NCBI GenBank assembly: GCA_010909725.1
Contig: JAACMV010000018.1
Span: 806,001 to 870,000, forward strand
DNA: 64,000 nucleotides
Source of the DNA: Picochlorum sp. 'celeri'
Taxonomy: Eukaryota > Chlorophyta > Trebouxiophyceae
Direction: 5' to 3'
Part shown: positions 1 to 10,851 of the stretch, in pieces
Numbering within the stretch: the first letter of the stretch is position 1
Layout of the letters: each line of letters begins with the position of its first letter
The notes under the pieces: model-generated
Told to the model about the DNA's origin: nothing
Database searches by the model: none
The model's input: only the letters and a program-made list of their open reading frames with translations
Position numbers and translations under genes: made by a program

Positions 1-3000
1 AGAGGATTTCGTGGCATCAAGGATTTGCTCTATTTTGTGAAGATCATCTCCAGGCTTTCTTGAAACCGTGGTGAGTCTAGAAGAGTCGGCTATACGATCA
101 ATGGAGCAGCGCATGTCTTCCACGGAATCCCTCACAATATTGGACCCGGCCAATCTCCATACACCTCTTCCATTCAGATCTTGTGGGGGCAATGGATCAG
201 GGTGCTTGATGCGAGCTGGGTGAAGATAGGGCATCTCAGCAAATAGGAAATCGTCAGTTGCACCACTCTTAAGCACATCTTCTCTGAGAGACACAAGCTT
301 TTTTAATCTCTCGTCATTTCTCAGGCCTGCATTTGGTGGATCAAGCATGAAAGCTTCCAAGAGCAAATCTGGTGCACCTTGCAGTGCCCTCATTGCTGCA
401 GCAGCTGTGTTCAAGGATTCCTTTCTCTGGGGCCCTTCACCCCCACAGAGAATCCAGACCCTTTGACGACATGGATGGAGACCAGGGAATTGTTGCGACA
501 AGATACTAGACATATCTGAGAATGTCTCCTGATCAGAACTCATTTCATCCTTCTCATTCAGAGTCGCGACGGTTTGTTCCAATGCTGCCTCAATCTCATC
601 CTCTCCAGGAGCACTGGTTGTATCATCATCTACTATTGTCTCAGGCTCGTCCAGGTGTGCAAATATCGGCTCTTTGTCCCATATTTCGACGATGTCCTTA
701 ATCGCCTCGAAAGATATTTCTTCATCTGAATCGCTGAGTTCTGTGCAAGAGATGCCAACCCAATCCTCATCAGCATCCTTGACCTCATCCTGAGATATAA
801 GCTGCCCTTCCAGCTCTGGAAGATCGAGGCGTCCTGCAACCATAGATACAAGCTGTCTCGGAAGCCAGTTCCAAGAAAGTCCAGAAGCAAACAGCTGCTG
901 AGCTAGTGTACCCAATTTACTTTCAAACGATGGGATCAGACCAACTTCCCCAATCACTACCCTGTATGATGTTCCATCATCACTGAGAAACGTGTTGACC
1001 TTGTCCACGTCTAAAGATTCTGCATCATTAAGTCCAGAGTACTTGCCTTGAGGGGGCTCTGGTAAAATTGGACGAGCTTTGCTCTGCACCATCTCTTTCT
1101 GTATATCTAGTCGTGTCCTGTCATCAATTGGCACCCCAAAAACTTCACCATATCTGACTTTTGGTTCGGCTTTATAAAAATCAACCACAGTCATGGACCC
1201 TAGATCTTTGTCAACAAGGTTTCGTTCAGCCGTGGCTCGCTCTTTCAATGCATCTTGCTCCTTTTGTAATAGCGAGGCCATCGACTCGACCTTGAGGCTG
1301 GAGTAATTCTCATCATCAATTTCTGCAACAACCTTTTCGCCCGACTCAAAAGCTACCAGGGCATTTTTATCATTTTCCATTTCAGTTGGATCAATTTCAG
1401 GGCAAACGACAAGCGATATTCTTGCAAAATCTTTGAGACCCATATCTTTGAAAATACGCACGGCTGAGAGCCTTGCATGGTTTGACAACTCTACCGGAAT
1501 GGACCTTGGTGGTGTATGGTGGCGAATCTTCCTACTATCAGATAAATCACCATCCTGACTTTCAGCATGAGGTGGCACTAGTATATCCTCTGTTTTAAGC
1601 TTGATGACTCTTTCCAGCATGTCAACATCATACTCACCATTCTGATATACCACCTTGGACACTTCAATATCTGAAATGCTGATGCAATCATTGATATCAA
1701 AATAATCTATCTCTGTTGGAACAAGAGCTACAGGACCTTCTTTTGTATCCACAACATGCACCTGGAGATGGACGGCGTCCTTATAAATTGGCTCAATCCG
1801 AATGACTACATCCTTGAACCCATTTGTGTCTGTTTTCAGTGCACCAATCACTTCTATGCATGCATGTAGCCCTCGGCAAACAATTGACAAAAGTTTCTCC
1901 TGCCCTTGAATTACCTCAATGCTGAATCTTCCAATGATTGAATCATTGGGGCCGTCATGGATCCACTTGGCAAGGAGATCTTCAGCTTCAGATGCATGAT
2001 CATGTTCCAGCTCTAAAACTGGCATTGATTGATAGCCTTTGGACATTGTCTTCTCTAAAAGATCTATTCTGCCATCTTTCTTCGAGACAAACTCTGGATC
2101 GAAAGCATTTAATGCACTATGTTGTGCAAGAGAAGGATCCGACACAGAGGGTGTTCCCAATGGAAGAAGAATCCTGCTGCTTCCTGCAATTTGACTCATT
2201 GCCTGCATACTTCTATTTCTCTGGCCAGGCAATAGTGCATCAAGCGCAGCTGCATCATATCCATATAGTTCCTCCCATGACAATGCAGTGTATCCACAAG
2301 CTGCATCATCATTGGATCCAGTTCTAATTGGATAGAGCACCGTTACACTCACTCCTTGCCTCAAAAGTGTAGCTGCATGGTATGGCTCACTTCGAGGTCC
2401 CTCTCCCATTTTATTCACGACCGCAATGGTAAATTCATATGCTGTACCTGGCTTTAATCCTTTGACAACAATATCTTGCGACAAGCCTGTAGCAACAACC
2501 TCTTCTCCAGCTTCGTCTGCTGGCTTTGCATACACCTTGAACAAGGTTCCCAGTGGTGCCATCGGAGCTGAGACTGTTGCAACAACGCCATTCACAGCAG
2601 GGGTCAGATACAATATATCAATCATATCAGTTGGACGCTCTTCGCAATCAAAAGAATCCAAATCCTCCTCCAAATTCTCCTGACCATCTGAGGAGGTGAA
2701 AGGCATTAGTGTTCCCCAAATCTGATCAGATTGCAAGTCTGGCAGAATTTCTCTTGCCGACTGGATCGATTTCTCTCGTTCTTCAACCGTCAATCCATCA
2801 CAAATCAAGGTCACATCCAACGTTGGGTCAATCGTTTGTGTCACTGCATCTTCACCTTCAGGTCCCTGCTCATCAGACTGGGTACCACTCTCTTCCCATT
2901 CTGAATCATTTGGCATCATTGCTGCATGAATCCACTCCTCGACCAGCGCATTTGCAAGCCTCGAATCAGAATCCTCTCCAACCGAAAAGCTCGCAAGTCC

Positions 3001-4246
3001 ACGTGCAGCCAGCGCCTCATACGTTTCCTCATCATCCAACTTGGACACAGCAGCCTCAGCATACTTGACCAACCTTCCCAATCCTGCATGAGCATCTATC
3101 ACATCTCTTCTCAATACATTTGTCAGCCGCTCCACAAGAACCTCAGAAGTACCATACACTGGCAAATTCCTTGCCAACAACGCAGCTCGAAGATACGGCA
3201 AATCCATCTCACTCACAGATGCCATTGTTTTCTGTGCCTCCCGCAAATCAGCAGCCATGGCTCTATTAGGAGGCCTTGGTGGCACATCAATCGTTGCCTC
3301 CTCCAACTCTCTACGAGCTGCCTCTTCCGCCTTATCAGCGAGTATCTTTCTCTCCCTCTGGGCGTCATATTCCACCAAACGAGCCAACAGTTCTGCCTTG
3401 TTGCCCTTGGTAGGAAGATTCCTCTTCTGACACAACTGAATCAGTCGCTTTGTATTCAACTTATCATATGCTGATGTCGTTGGAACAACATCCTGAGATA
3501 TGGCTCCATCTACCACAAGCATGGCAAATGCCAAACCAATAGCATCATCCTTATCATCAGGCATCACCACCTCTCTCTGCTTATAAAACTTTGCAAGCTC
3601 TCCCTCACTCATCGCTGTCGGCAGTTTCACCCTCCTTCCATACGATCGTTTATCCCAAACTGGCTTCCCTAACATTTCTCTCACCTTTCGTATCAACTTT
3701 GCCCTCAAATTATACTTCATATCCTTACCTCCCAGTCCATTTAGTTTGCACATAGACTTGAGATCATGATACTCGACATCATTCTCACACAACCGCATAT
3801 GAAAGTCATGCAATTGATCCATCGTCATATCCTCTAATATGAAGATCCTTCTACCATCATCAACACTTCCCCCAGACATGGCACCTTCTCCTCCTAAAGC
3901 AGCAGCACTGCCAACATGCACCCTTGCACCAGGGCGACCCTTGATACCAGGCAATGACGCCCCAACTCCCCTTCCACATAACCTCACCATGTGCGATCGT
4001 GACCCGAGAGACCTACAGACAAACGACATGATGATACAGTGGTGCCTTGTCCCCCATATACACACAGCACAACGAGACAGTCCAAATAGCCCAAGCAACT
4101 CACCTGTACCGATATCCACTCGTAAAACGACGCAATGTCATAGAAGACATCAGAGAATCAACACCGATGCGTCCATTGCTACCCAAGGCACTCGTACGCC
4201 AAGGCACCACTGTTGGCGCAGCATGACCACCACGCAGCAACAACAT
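1..4246 (-). CDS. Organelle-directed SAP / fibronectin III / ATP-grasp-like protein (3' part outside window)
   Basis: An open minus-strand frame runs from 4012 to base 1 without a stop. A first exon (4246-4104) joins it through a 91-nt intron (4013-4103), giving 1385 visible codons. The start is the first ATG after an in-frame stop. The N-terminus (MLLLRGGHAAP, then Arg/Ser/Gly-rich) looks like an organellar transit peptide. Around residues 105-150, 225-262 and 315-350 lie SAP-like helix-turn-helix segments (e.g. KLNTKRLIQLCQKRNLP). Residues 520-610 resemble an FN3 domain (GLKPGTAYEFTIAV). Residues 700-920 contain ATP-grasp-like stretches (GPVALVPTEI, LSNHARLSAVRIFKDMG). From about 1235, VWILCGGEGPQRKESLNTAA resembles the N-terminal lobe of D-Ala-D-Ala ligases. 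Domain names are by eye; the catalytic region of the second module lies outside the window. Reading frame and start are much surer than function. Confidence 0.7.
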
Positions 4247-4764
4247 CCTCTAAATCACCCGTTTCTACCACCAGATCTCTACTAAATACGTCAATAATCG
4301 GTTTCAGTTATCAAAAATACGAAAATATCTATATATCCAGAGCAAGCCCGTCGTTGAATGCAGCTTCCATAGTCATGCAATACAATACAGTCGATTTTCG
4401 ATATTATCAGATGACAGGAGCACTATAATGAAAGATGAATGATTTACAATTGAAATTTGGTATCCATGACTGCCCATAGGCTCAGATAGCAATCCTCCGA
4501 TTGAGTGGAGGTTTTGTATGAAATGTTCTAAGTAAGAAACTTTAGGTGTTTCCAGATCCTTTTGGCAATCATCATCATCAAGAATGAAAATTCTCCAATC
4601 AATGAATTCTCTAGTATTACCAACTGTAACTATTCTCCTATATACGTGGAAAATCAGGCTATTGTGAGGGCAGACCGAGAGTAGAGGTTTTTCAAGAAGA
4701 GAGCAAGAATCTTCGATACTCTGTAGGTCCTATACGGGCGTAGAATATTTACTATATTGATAAA
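4247..4764. promoter_or_regulatory. Divergent intergenic region
   Basis: 518 bases separate the divergent starts of the SAP/ATP-grasp gene and the uL11m gene. It is AT-rich with several TATA-like runs (e.g. near 4327 and 4748). I see no RNA gene or credible ORF; it presumably holds both promoters. Confidence 0.4.
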
Positions 4765-5196
4765 ATGTCGAAAAAAGCGTTAGCAGCAAAGATTCGATTA
4801 GTTATCGAGGCTGGACAGGCCAAGCCTGCTCCACCTGTGGGTCCAGCTCTAGGTCAAGCTGGTCTCAAAATTATGGATTTTTGCAAAGATTTTAATGCAA
4901 AAACGGCTGATATGAAGCCTGATGTGCCCGTGTCAGTCTTAATTAACGCATATGAGGACAAGACGTTTGATTATGTTATGAAAACACCGCCAGCAACATA
5001 TTTTATTAAAAAGGCTGCTGGGATATCAAGTGGGGCTCAAAAGCCTGGTCATCAAGTAGCGGGAAAGATATCAATCAAGCATTTATATGCTATTGCGGAG
5101 GTGAAGCAAAAGGATACACCTCATATTGGGATGGAGTCCATGGTGAAGAATTTAATGGGGACATGCAAGTCTATGGGGGTGCAGGTTGTGCGATGA
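4765..5196 (+). CDS. Ribosomal protein uL11 (L11), mitochondrial type
   Basis: A 143-residue intronless protein, the full length of bacterial-type L11. The N-terminal domain shows the conserved proline-rich turn KPAPPVGPALGQAGL (residues 20-34); the C-terminal rRNA-binding domain includes PPATYFIKKAAGI. L11 binds the GTPase-associated centre of the large-subunit rRNA and helps recruit translation factors. Mitochondrial rather than plastid origin is inferred from its divergence from the plastid pattern and from the lack of a long transit peptide. It starts directly with MSKKALAAKIRL and has no obvious separate presequence, which is known for some mitochondrial L11 proteins. The ATG at 4765 is followed at once by conserved sequence. 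It ends 45 bases from the convergent WD40 gene. Confidence 0.88.
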   Translation: MSKKALAAKIRLVIEAGQAKPAPPVGPALGQAGLKIMDFCKDFNAKTADMKPDVPVSVLINAYEDKTFDYVMKTPPATYFIKKAAGISSGAQKPGHQVAGKISIKHLYAIAEVKQKDTPHIGMESMVKNLMGTCKSMGVQVVR

Positions 5197-5210
5197 ATGA
5201 TAATTAAATA

Positions 5211-5215
5211 TGTAA
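5211..5215 (+). terminator. TGTAA polyadenylation signal of the uL11m gene
   Basis: TGTAA lies 15 nt after the stop codon. This pentamer is the usual poly(A) signal of chlorophyte algae. Confidence 0.55.
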
Positions 5216-5241
5216 TACTGCTATTGTCATTGTTATTATTA

Positions 5242-6540
5242 TTATGAAGGCATGTGCTGCTGTGGTGCTTTCCATCGCCATATTTTGACCTTGCCAAATT
5301 CATCCCCAGAAATCATGAGGTTTCCTTGAGGGAATCCTGTCAGAGCGCGTGCATTCTGAACATGACTGAGGGACCCTCTGTCCACGAATGTCGGGAGTTC
5401 AAACAGTCTAATTGCATTTTCTGAATTATAGGAAACCATCAACACTGCTTTCCCTTCCAAATCAGCGACACCGCACAGGCATAGAACACCATTCAACTGC
5501 GGGCCTCTGCTTGAATATGATCTGCCACGTCCTCTTCCCTGCTGCTGTGATTCTTCTTGTTCCGGGTATACATAGATGGAGGAGGGATTCACCACATTAC
5601 CTGTTGCAGGATCTGCAGGCTCCCAAATCTTAATCTCTCCATCTAAACTTCCACTCATCAGATGTCCTTCCCAAATTAACAAGGACATGATGGCTGGGTG
5701 CTGAGACTTCCGATGCGCTTTTATCAATGTCTGTTTGACAACACCTGCTTCCAAATCCCACACTTTAATGGTTCCTGCTGTATCCCCGGAGAACAGAAAG
5801 GGACCCGAGGTGCACATGCATGATACTGATGCGCGATGCCCATCTTGCCCAGCAGCCTCAAGCACAGCTGCGCATTCAAATGCTCCCGATGCAGGATTCA
5901 TCTTCCACACGCGAATACTTTTATCTTGACCGCCACTAAACAGCATTCCATTCGCCGCCGCCAAAGCAGACACCTGCCCAACATGCCCATCTAGAATAAT
6001 ATCTTGCATAGTACTCATATTCCAAATTCTAATCTGCCCTTGCCCTCGAACAGTTTTCAAACCAACAAACAAAAAGCCTCCTTCTATTAATATACTGTCC
6101 ACTTCTCCACCCACTTGCACAGTACTCTGACACTCTCCACTCTGACAATTCCACACCCTCACAGTCTGGTCATGACTTCCTGTAAACAACTGTCCGCTCC
6201 CCGGATCCAAGCACATACACGTCACCTTTTTCCGATGTCCTTTCAAGTCAGATACAAATTCAACATCCTGTGGAAGCACATGAGACCTATTCCCAGAAGG
6301 ATATCCACCTCTCCCACCTCTCCCCCGCCTCCCTCGTCCACCCCAATATCCACCCCCTCGCCCGGCAGATGCATTTTGCTGATAATAATTTGGATTAAAT
6401 TGATTCCCACTATATCCACCCCTATTTGATGACGAATATCCTCCACCTCGCCCTCTGTTGGACGAGTAATATCCACCTCCACCTCTGTTCGAGGTTGAAT
6501 ACCCTCGTCCTCGACCTTCTCCGGTATCCATATGCACCAT
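5242..6540 (-). CDS. WD40-repeat protein with RG/YG-rich N-terminus (ZFWD-like)
   Basis: A 432-residue intronless protein. Residues 1-85 are low-complexity Gly/Arg/Tyr/Ser (RGRGGGYSSSNRGG), typical of RNA-binding RGG segments. About seven WD40 blades follow, with repeat ends such as VRVWN, IRVWK, IKVWD, IKIWE and VKIWR. The blade pattern (LKGHRKKVTCMCL, GGEVDSILIEGGFLFVG, GVLCLCGVADLEGK) resembles the plant ZFWD (CCCH zinc finger plus WD40) family, but I see no CCCH finger. A second RG-rich insertion (QQGRGRGRSYSSRG) sits between late blades. A role in RNA metabolism is inferred from family and composition. The ATG at 6540 is the natural start. It converges with the uL11m gene. Confidence 0.8.
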   Translation of the reverse strand: MVHMDTGEGRGRGYSTSNRGGGGYYSSNRGRGGGYSSSNRGGYSGNQFNPNYYQQNASAGRGGGYWGGRGRRGRGGRGGYPSGNRSHVLPQDVEFVSDLKGHRKKVTCMCLDPGSGQLFTGSHDQTVRVWNCQSGECQSTVQVGGEVDSILIEGGFLFVGLKTVRGQGQIRIWNMSTMQDIILDGHVGQVSALAAANGMLFSGGQDKSIRVWKMNPASGAFECAAVLEAAGQDGHRASVSCMCTSGPFLFSGDTAGTIKVWDLEAGVVKQTLIKAHRKSQHPAIMSLLIWEGHLMSGSLDGEIKIWEPADPATGNVVNPSSIYVYPEQEESQQQGRGRGRSYSSRGPQLNGVLCLCGVADLEGKAVLMVSYNSENAIRLFELPTFVDRGSLSHVQNARALTGFPQGNLMISGDEFGKVKIWRWKAPQQHMPS

Positions 6541-7309
6541 TGTGTTGATATAAATACTATGTCACTGTAGAAATACCTATTGCGCAATGTGTCGTTGTTT
6601 AATAGGTCGTATGCAGCGAAATTCCATGAACTCGATTAGAAATGACTGCGACGATCATCGGCCAGTATCACAGAGGACACATAACCAGCTCTATGAATTA
6701 CTAAAATATGGTTCAATTAGGCAATCATATTGGAGAGTATGAATGAATGGGAGCAGATACTCCGTATTTTAGAATTTCATGGCGATGGGTATCCACACAC
6801 TGGGATCGCATGCATTTGATGAAGGCGTTTTGAATACAATTTCTACAACATAAAGGGTAAAAGAATTTCAAATTGTTGCCATTGTGCGCTTCTTTTGTGG
6901 TTCGAGAGGACTCTCATTCCATTGGCGTGGGTCAAGCACATGCACAAGCGTTTCTGCCTTATTGGAGAGTTTTACCCATTAAATAGTACATTTGGTTTGA
7001 ATAAAAATTTTCAGTATTATGTGTGGTATGTATGTGTGTTGGAATTGGAGTCGGAGGTGTCGGAGTCACGTTGAGCAGCTTTTTGAGTTGAGCGAGCTCT
7101 GATGGGTGTATATGGCGTTGATTGTGAATATTGTCCATGTGTAGTGGATGCGTGTTTGTTTGCTGAGTTGCTGTGAGTGCATGGTGCATCCAAGAATAGG
7201 AGGACACGAAGGGCTTTGTTTGTGTGGTGAAGAATTGAGCGCGAAAGTACAACGATACGACTAGAAGTGACGAGTTGAGATTGTATAAAAGAGAATAGTG
7301 TGTGTTGAG
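6541..7309. promoter_or_regulatory. Divergent intergenic region with a TATA-like box
   Basis: 769 bases lie between the ZFWD-like and NTT genes. TATAAAA at 7284-7290 faces the NTT gene but lies only about 20 nt before the first in-frame ATG, so transcription may start at or past that ATG. Nothing else was recognised; ORFs here lack protein-like composition. Confidence 0.4.
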
Positions 7310-9220
7310 ATGGATGCGGTCGCCTTGGGAGGTCCTTGCTCAGCTCGGGTGCACAGGGTGCCACTGGTGCAGCGAGTGAGAGTGCAGAATGCGGTGCTCT
7401 GCCGTCCAGGCATGCGACGAGGGTTACCAAGGATGCCTTTGGTGCAGTGTAATAGTTCACCGGAGCGGCGTGAGAAGAAGAGGCAGATGATTCCAGAGCC
7501 ACAGGCTCATGGGATTGTAGAGGCTGTTGAACACCAGGTGAAAAAATTGGACGGTTTGTGGGGGCAGTTGGTGCCGATGACGTTTTTATTCTTTATGATG
7601 GCGTTTGTTAATACAATAATTGATAGTTTGAAGGATTCTTTAGTGATCACAGCAGTAGGAGGAGGGACAGAGGTGCTACCATATTTGTCCTTGTATGGTG
7701 TTTTGCCCAGCTCTGTGCTGTTTTTAGTAGTGTATTCGTGGGCTACTCGGAAAATGTCCCGTGAGAAGATTTTCAATGTGACCATGGGTGGATTTTTAAT
7801 GTTTTATGCATCGTTTGCTTTGGTGTATCCTCACCATGAAGCTCTACATATATCATCACTTGCGGATTCTTTGCAGCAGGTGCTTCCAGCAGGGTTTTCT
7901 GGTCTTGTTGGAATGGTTAGGAATTGGCTTTTCACAGCATTTTACTGTGTTTCAGAGCTATGGGGAGATGTCGTGCTGAGCTTGTTGTTTTGGGGACTAG
8001 CGAATGAGACCACGTCCATTGAGGATGCACCTTTGTTGTATCCCCTGTTTGGTATCGGTGCAAACATTGCTCAAACCTGTGCTGGGCGATCCTTGCGTTT
8101 GATATCTCAAGTGAGCGATTCAGTTCTAACGTATACACAGCAGGTTCAGCTGACTGTTACTGTGTGCGTCCTCATTGGTGTGGTCATTGCTGCAACGCAT
8201 ACCATGATTACGAGGACATTTGTGAAGAATCCCAGAGGATCAGCTGCTGATAGACTGCGTCATTCCAAAACAGGGCATAGTAGTAATGGAAGCGTGCAAC
8301 ATAATGCAGATGTTGTGATAGATAATGAATCCAGCGTGCCAGGATTGAATTACTGCAATATTCAGGATCGGTCTGAGACCGAGGCAGTAGGTGAGCCATC
8401 CACGAGTGCCGAGGTGCAAGAGGCGAAGAAGGAAGCGATGGGCCTGAAAGAGGCTTGGTTGTTCCTCGTAAAATCACCCCAAATTAGGTGTCTAGCAATT
8501 ATGGCACTTGCTCAGGGTCTGACAAATCGCATTTTAGAAGTCTCGTGGAAGCACTATTTGCATGTTTTGCACCCCAGTCCTGTAGCGTACGCAGCATTCT
8601 TGGGTGACACGGCGATGTGGACAGGTGCCGCAACAGGATTGCTGATGATTTTATCTCCACTTCTATTTGATCTCATGGGCTGGAGGGGTGTTGCGTCGGC
8701 TACGCCGAATATCATGCTGTTGGGAGGCATACCATTTTTCTGTTGTTGCATTATTTTTTCCTTCTTCTCATCAACCGCGCTGGGATCTGGTCTAATATCA
8801 TTACGAGGTTTGGTTCTCACAGGAGCATTGTTGCAAGTCTTCTCTCGTGGATCAAAGTTTAGTCTTTTCAAACCAGCTGAAGAAATGGTGTATATTGGAC
8901 TGGATGATGAAAGTAGAACAAAGGGCAAGGCTGCTATTGACGTTGTTGGTGCCCAGTCTGGGAAATCTGTCGGGTCAGTTTTACAACAAATGATGCTCAT
9001 TATTACTGGAGGTTCCGTTTCCGGAATCATTCCTGTGTTAGCGATATTCTATGTCACCATGTTGTACCAATGGAAGGCGTCAGTGAATGACTTGGCAGAG
9101 CATGCAGATCCCAGCCATGTACACAGGGCATCTGTCATGGCTTCCCTAGATGACGAGGACGACGATTCCTCATTGCCTGTAGATAACATTTCAAAACTTA
9201 CATCTGGTGCAAATGCATAG
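7310..9220 (+). CDS. Plastid ATP/ADP (NTT-type) nucleotide transporter
   Basis: A 636-residue intronless membrane protein of the bacterial/plastid NTT family, which exchanges ATP for ADP (plus phosphate) across the inner plastid envelope. Residues 1-55 are Arg/Val/Pro-rich with few acidic residues and look like a transit peptide. The first hydrophobic block (PMTFLFFMMAFVNTIIDSL) leads into the family's K-D-S motif (SLKDSLVITAVGGGTEVLPY). About eleven to twelve membrane spans follow. The central loop (about 300-390) is acidic and Ser-rich. Family hallmarks late in the protein include DDESRTKGKAAIDVVGAQSGK. The ATG at 7310 is preferred to an upstream GTG; a downstream Met is possible because a TATA-like box lies very near. 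The stop is 20 bases from the convergent RCC1 gene. Confidence 0.88.
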   Translation: MDAVALGGPCSARVHRVPLVQRVRVQNAVLCRPGMRRGLPRMPLVQCNSSPERREKKRQMIPEPQAHGIVEAVEHQVKKLDGLWGQLVPMTFLFFMMAFVNTIIDSLKDSLVITAVGGGTEVLPYLSLYGVLPSSVLFLVVYSWATRKMSREKIFNVTMGGFLMFYASFALVYPHHEALHISSLADSLQQVLPAGFSGLVGMVRNWLFTAFYCVSELWGDVVLSLLFWGLANETTSIEDAPLLYPLFGIGANIAQTCAGRSLRLISQVSDSVLTYTQQVQLTVTVCVLIGVVIAATHTMITRTFVKNPRGSAADRLRHSKTGHSSNGSVQHNADVVIDNESSVPGLNYCNIQDRSETEAVGEPSTSAEVQEAKKEAMGLKEAWLFLVKSPQIRCLAIMALAQGLTNRILEVSWKHYLHVLHPSPVAYAAFLGDTAMWTGAATGLLMILSPLLFDLMGWRGVASATPNIMLLGGIPFFCCCIIFSFFSSTALGSGLISLRGLVLTGALLQVFSRGSKFSLFKPAEEMVYIGLDDESRTKGKAAIDVVGAQSGKSVGSVLQQMMLIITGGSVSGIIPVLAIFYVTMLYQWKASVNDLAEHADPSHVHRASVMASLDDEDDDSSLPVDNISKLTSGANA

Positions 9221-9234
9221 GTGGAAAAGAATCA

Positions 9235-9239
9235 TGTAA
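9235..9239 (+). terminator. TGTAA polyadenylation signal of the NTT gene
   Basis: TGTAA starts 15 nt after the NTT stop and just before the stop of the convergent RCC1 gene, so the two 3' ends overlap. Confidence 0.5.
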
Positions 9240-9240
9240 A

Positions 9241-10851
9241 TTAATCATCATCATCTTCAGCTGCTTCACTATCAAGAGCATCCAGGACCAACTTTTTCGA
9301 TATCAAATCCATGTACTCTTTATCTGCGTCGGATGATGTCCGACCTTGGATGTCATCGGTATCTTGCTGTAATTCTCCATCTTCATCTTCCTCATCGTCC
9401 GCATCTGCATCATCTGCATGTGCACTATTGCTCCATGCATTCTTATTCTTGCTCGTGCTCCCTTGTGCAGACCCTGGCATACTTACGCTCCCCATCTTAT
9501 CTAGATCGATAGATGTCTTTGCGCTTAAACTTTGCTGTGATTCTAGCCTTCTACTCCAGATAGAATTGGTATTGTCTAAATCCCCATTGTCAGGCACAGC
9601 AAGCGCCATTGTATGCCTTCCTCCTGCAGCAGCACAAACCACCCACCATCGATCAGTACCCCCTGGAAGCTTCACTTCAACAGGGCTCACATAATCCTTT
9701 TCTGTACCCGTTCCAAGTCTTCCAAATGATCCCCTTCCCCATATCAGTATTCTCCCTTCATCTGTCACCACAACAGTATGAGTCCCACCACAGCTTGCTT
9801 CCACAATTCTCAGTCCCTCTAATCCCTCAACCTTGGTAGGTCTTAATCGACTTGCACCAGCAGGATCCCCTAATCCGAGTCTTCCATGCTCACCCCGTCC
9901 CCATACATACACTTCTCCATCCTCTGTAATGGCCAATGAATGCCACCCACCTGCTGCTATATCTGACACCTTGACTCCAAAAAAACCCTCCTGTATCAAG
10001 GTAGGAACAGTCATATTAGATGTTGTTCCATTTCCAAGCTGACCGTAATCATTGATTCCCCACGAATACACCTCACCGTTAGAGGTGAGGGCCAGGTTAT
10101 GAAAAGCACCACACACTACTCGAACAAAATTCCCTGTGCTATCAATCCTCTTTGGTGCCCGGTTGACAGTCATCGAAAAATCCCCCCACTGCTCACCCCA
10201 CATCCAAATCTGCCCATTATCTGTCAATGCTACAGAATGCATACCACCCGCATCAACCTGAACAACCTTTAAATTTGTTACACACTTTTGTGGCTGCAAC
10301 AAATCCCTCGTCCCTGGCTCTGCATCACATTGATTATACTCATTACCACCCCACGCCCAGCATTGACCATCAACATCTACAGCAAGCGCATGCCACCCGC
10401 CAACGGCAACCTGAACAACATGTACACCCTGCAATCCCATAATCTTGCGTGGCTTTGGCATGCACTCCTGATGTCCTTGTCCAAGAGTCGCGCGATCATT
10501 CCAACCCCACGAATACACCTGACCATCAGCTGTCACTGCCATGGTATTTCGACTTCCCGCCACGATCGGAGACGCCCCAAACCGTCTCCCTCGAAATCGA
10601 GTCCCCAAAAGTCCCTCAATAACTTTGGGAGTCAGCACATCATCGAACGAATCGTTCACCAGACCCAATTGCCCATCTTCATTCACCCCCCATCCAAAAC
10701 ATACAGTCTCCACTGGAGGAGAGTACACAAAGCCAGGCAAACCTTTGCAAATAACCCCAACGTCAGATTCTTCTCCACTACATGCAAACTCCTCTTCCTG
10801 TTCTTCCTCCTCCTCGTCTTCCAGGACGTTGGAGTACCTATATTCATCCAT
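9241..10851 (-). CDS. RCC1-repeat (beta-propeller) protein
   Basis: A 536-residue intronless protein. An acidic N-terminus (EDEEEEEQEEE) is followed by about seven RCC1 repeats with the signatures VYSWGWNDRATLGQG, CWAWGGNEYNQC, VYSWGINDYGQLGNGT, VYVWGRGEHGRLGLGD and ILIWGRGSFGRLGTGT, plus recurring GGWHALA/GGWHSLA turns. The C-terminal 120 residues are Ser-rich, then strongly acidic (DDADADDEEDEDGE). RCC1 itself is the chromatin-bound exchange factor for Ran, but plant proteins with such repeats serve many roles (UVR8, TCF1 and others), so the exact function is open. The ATG at 10851 is the only good start. Confidence 0.85.
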   Translation of the reverse strand: MDEYRYSNVLEDEEEEEQEEEFACSGEESDVGVICKGLPGFVYSPPVETVCFGWGVNEDGQLGLVNDSFDDVLTPKVIEGLLGTRFRGRRFGASPIVAGSRNTMAVTADGQVYSWGWNDRATLGQGHQECMPKPRKIMGLQGVHVVQVAVGGWHALAVDVDGQCWAWGGNEYNQCDAEPGTRDLLQPQKCVTNLKVVQVDAGGMHSVALTDNGQIWMWGEQWGDFSMTVNRAPKRIDSTGNFVRVVCGAFHNLALTSNGEVYSWGINDYGQLGNGTTSNMTVPTLIQEGFFGVKVSDIAAGGWHSLAITEDGEVYVWGRGEHGRLGLGDPAGASRLRPTKVEGLEGLRIVEASCGGTHTVVVTDEGRILIWGRGSFGRLGTGTEKDYVSPVEVKLPGGTDRWWVVCAAAGGRHTMALAVPDNGDLDNTNSIWSRRLESQQSLSAKTSIDLDKMGSVSMPGSAQGSTSKNKNAWSNSAHADDADADDEEDEDGELQQDTDDIQGRTSSDADKEYMDLISKKLVLDALDSEAAEDDDD

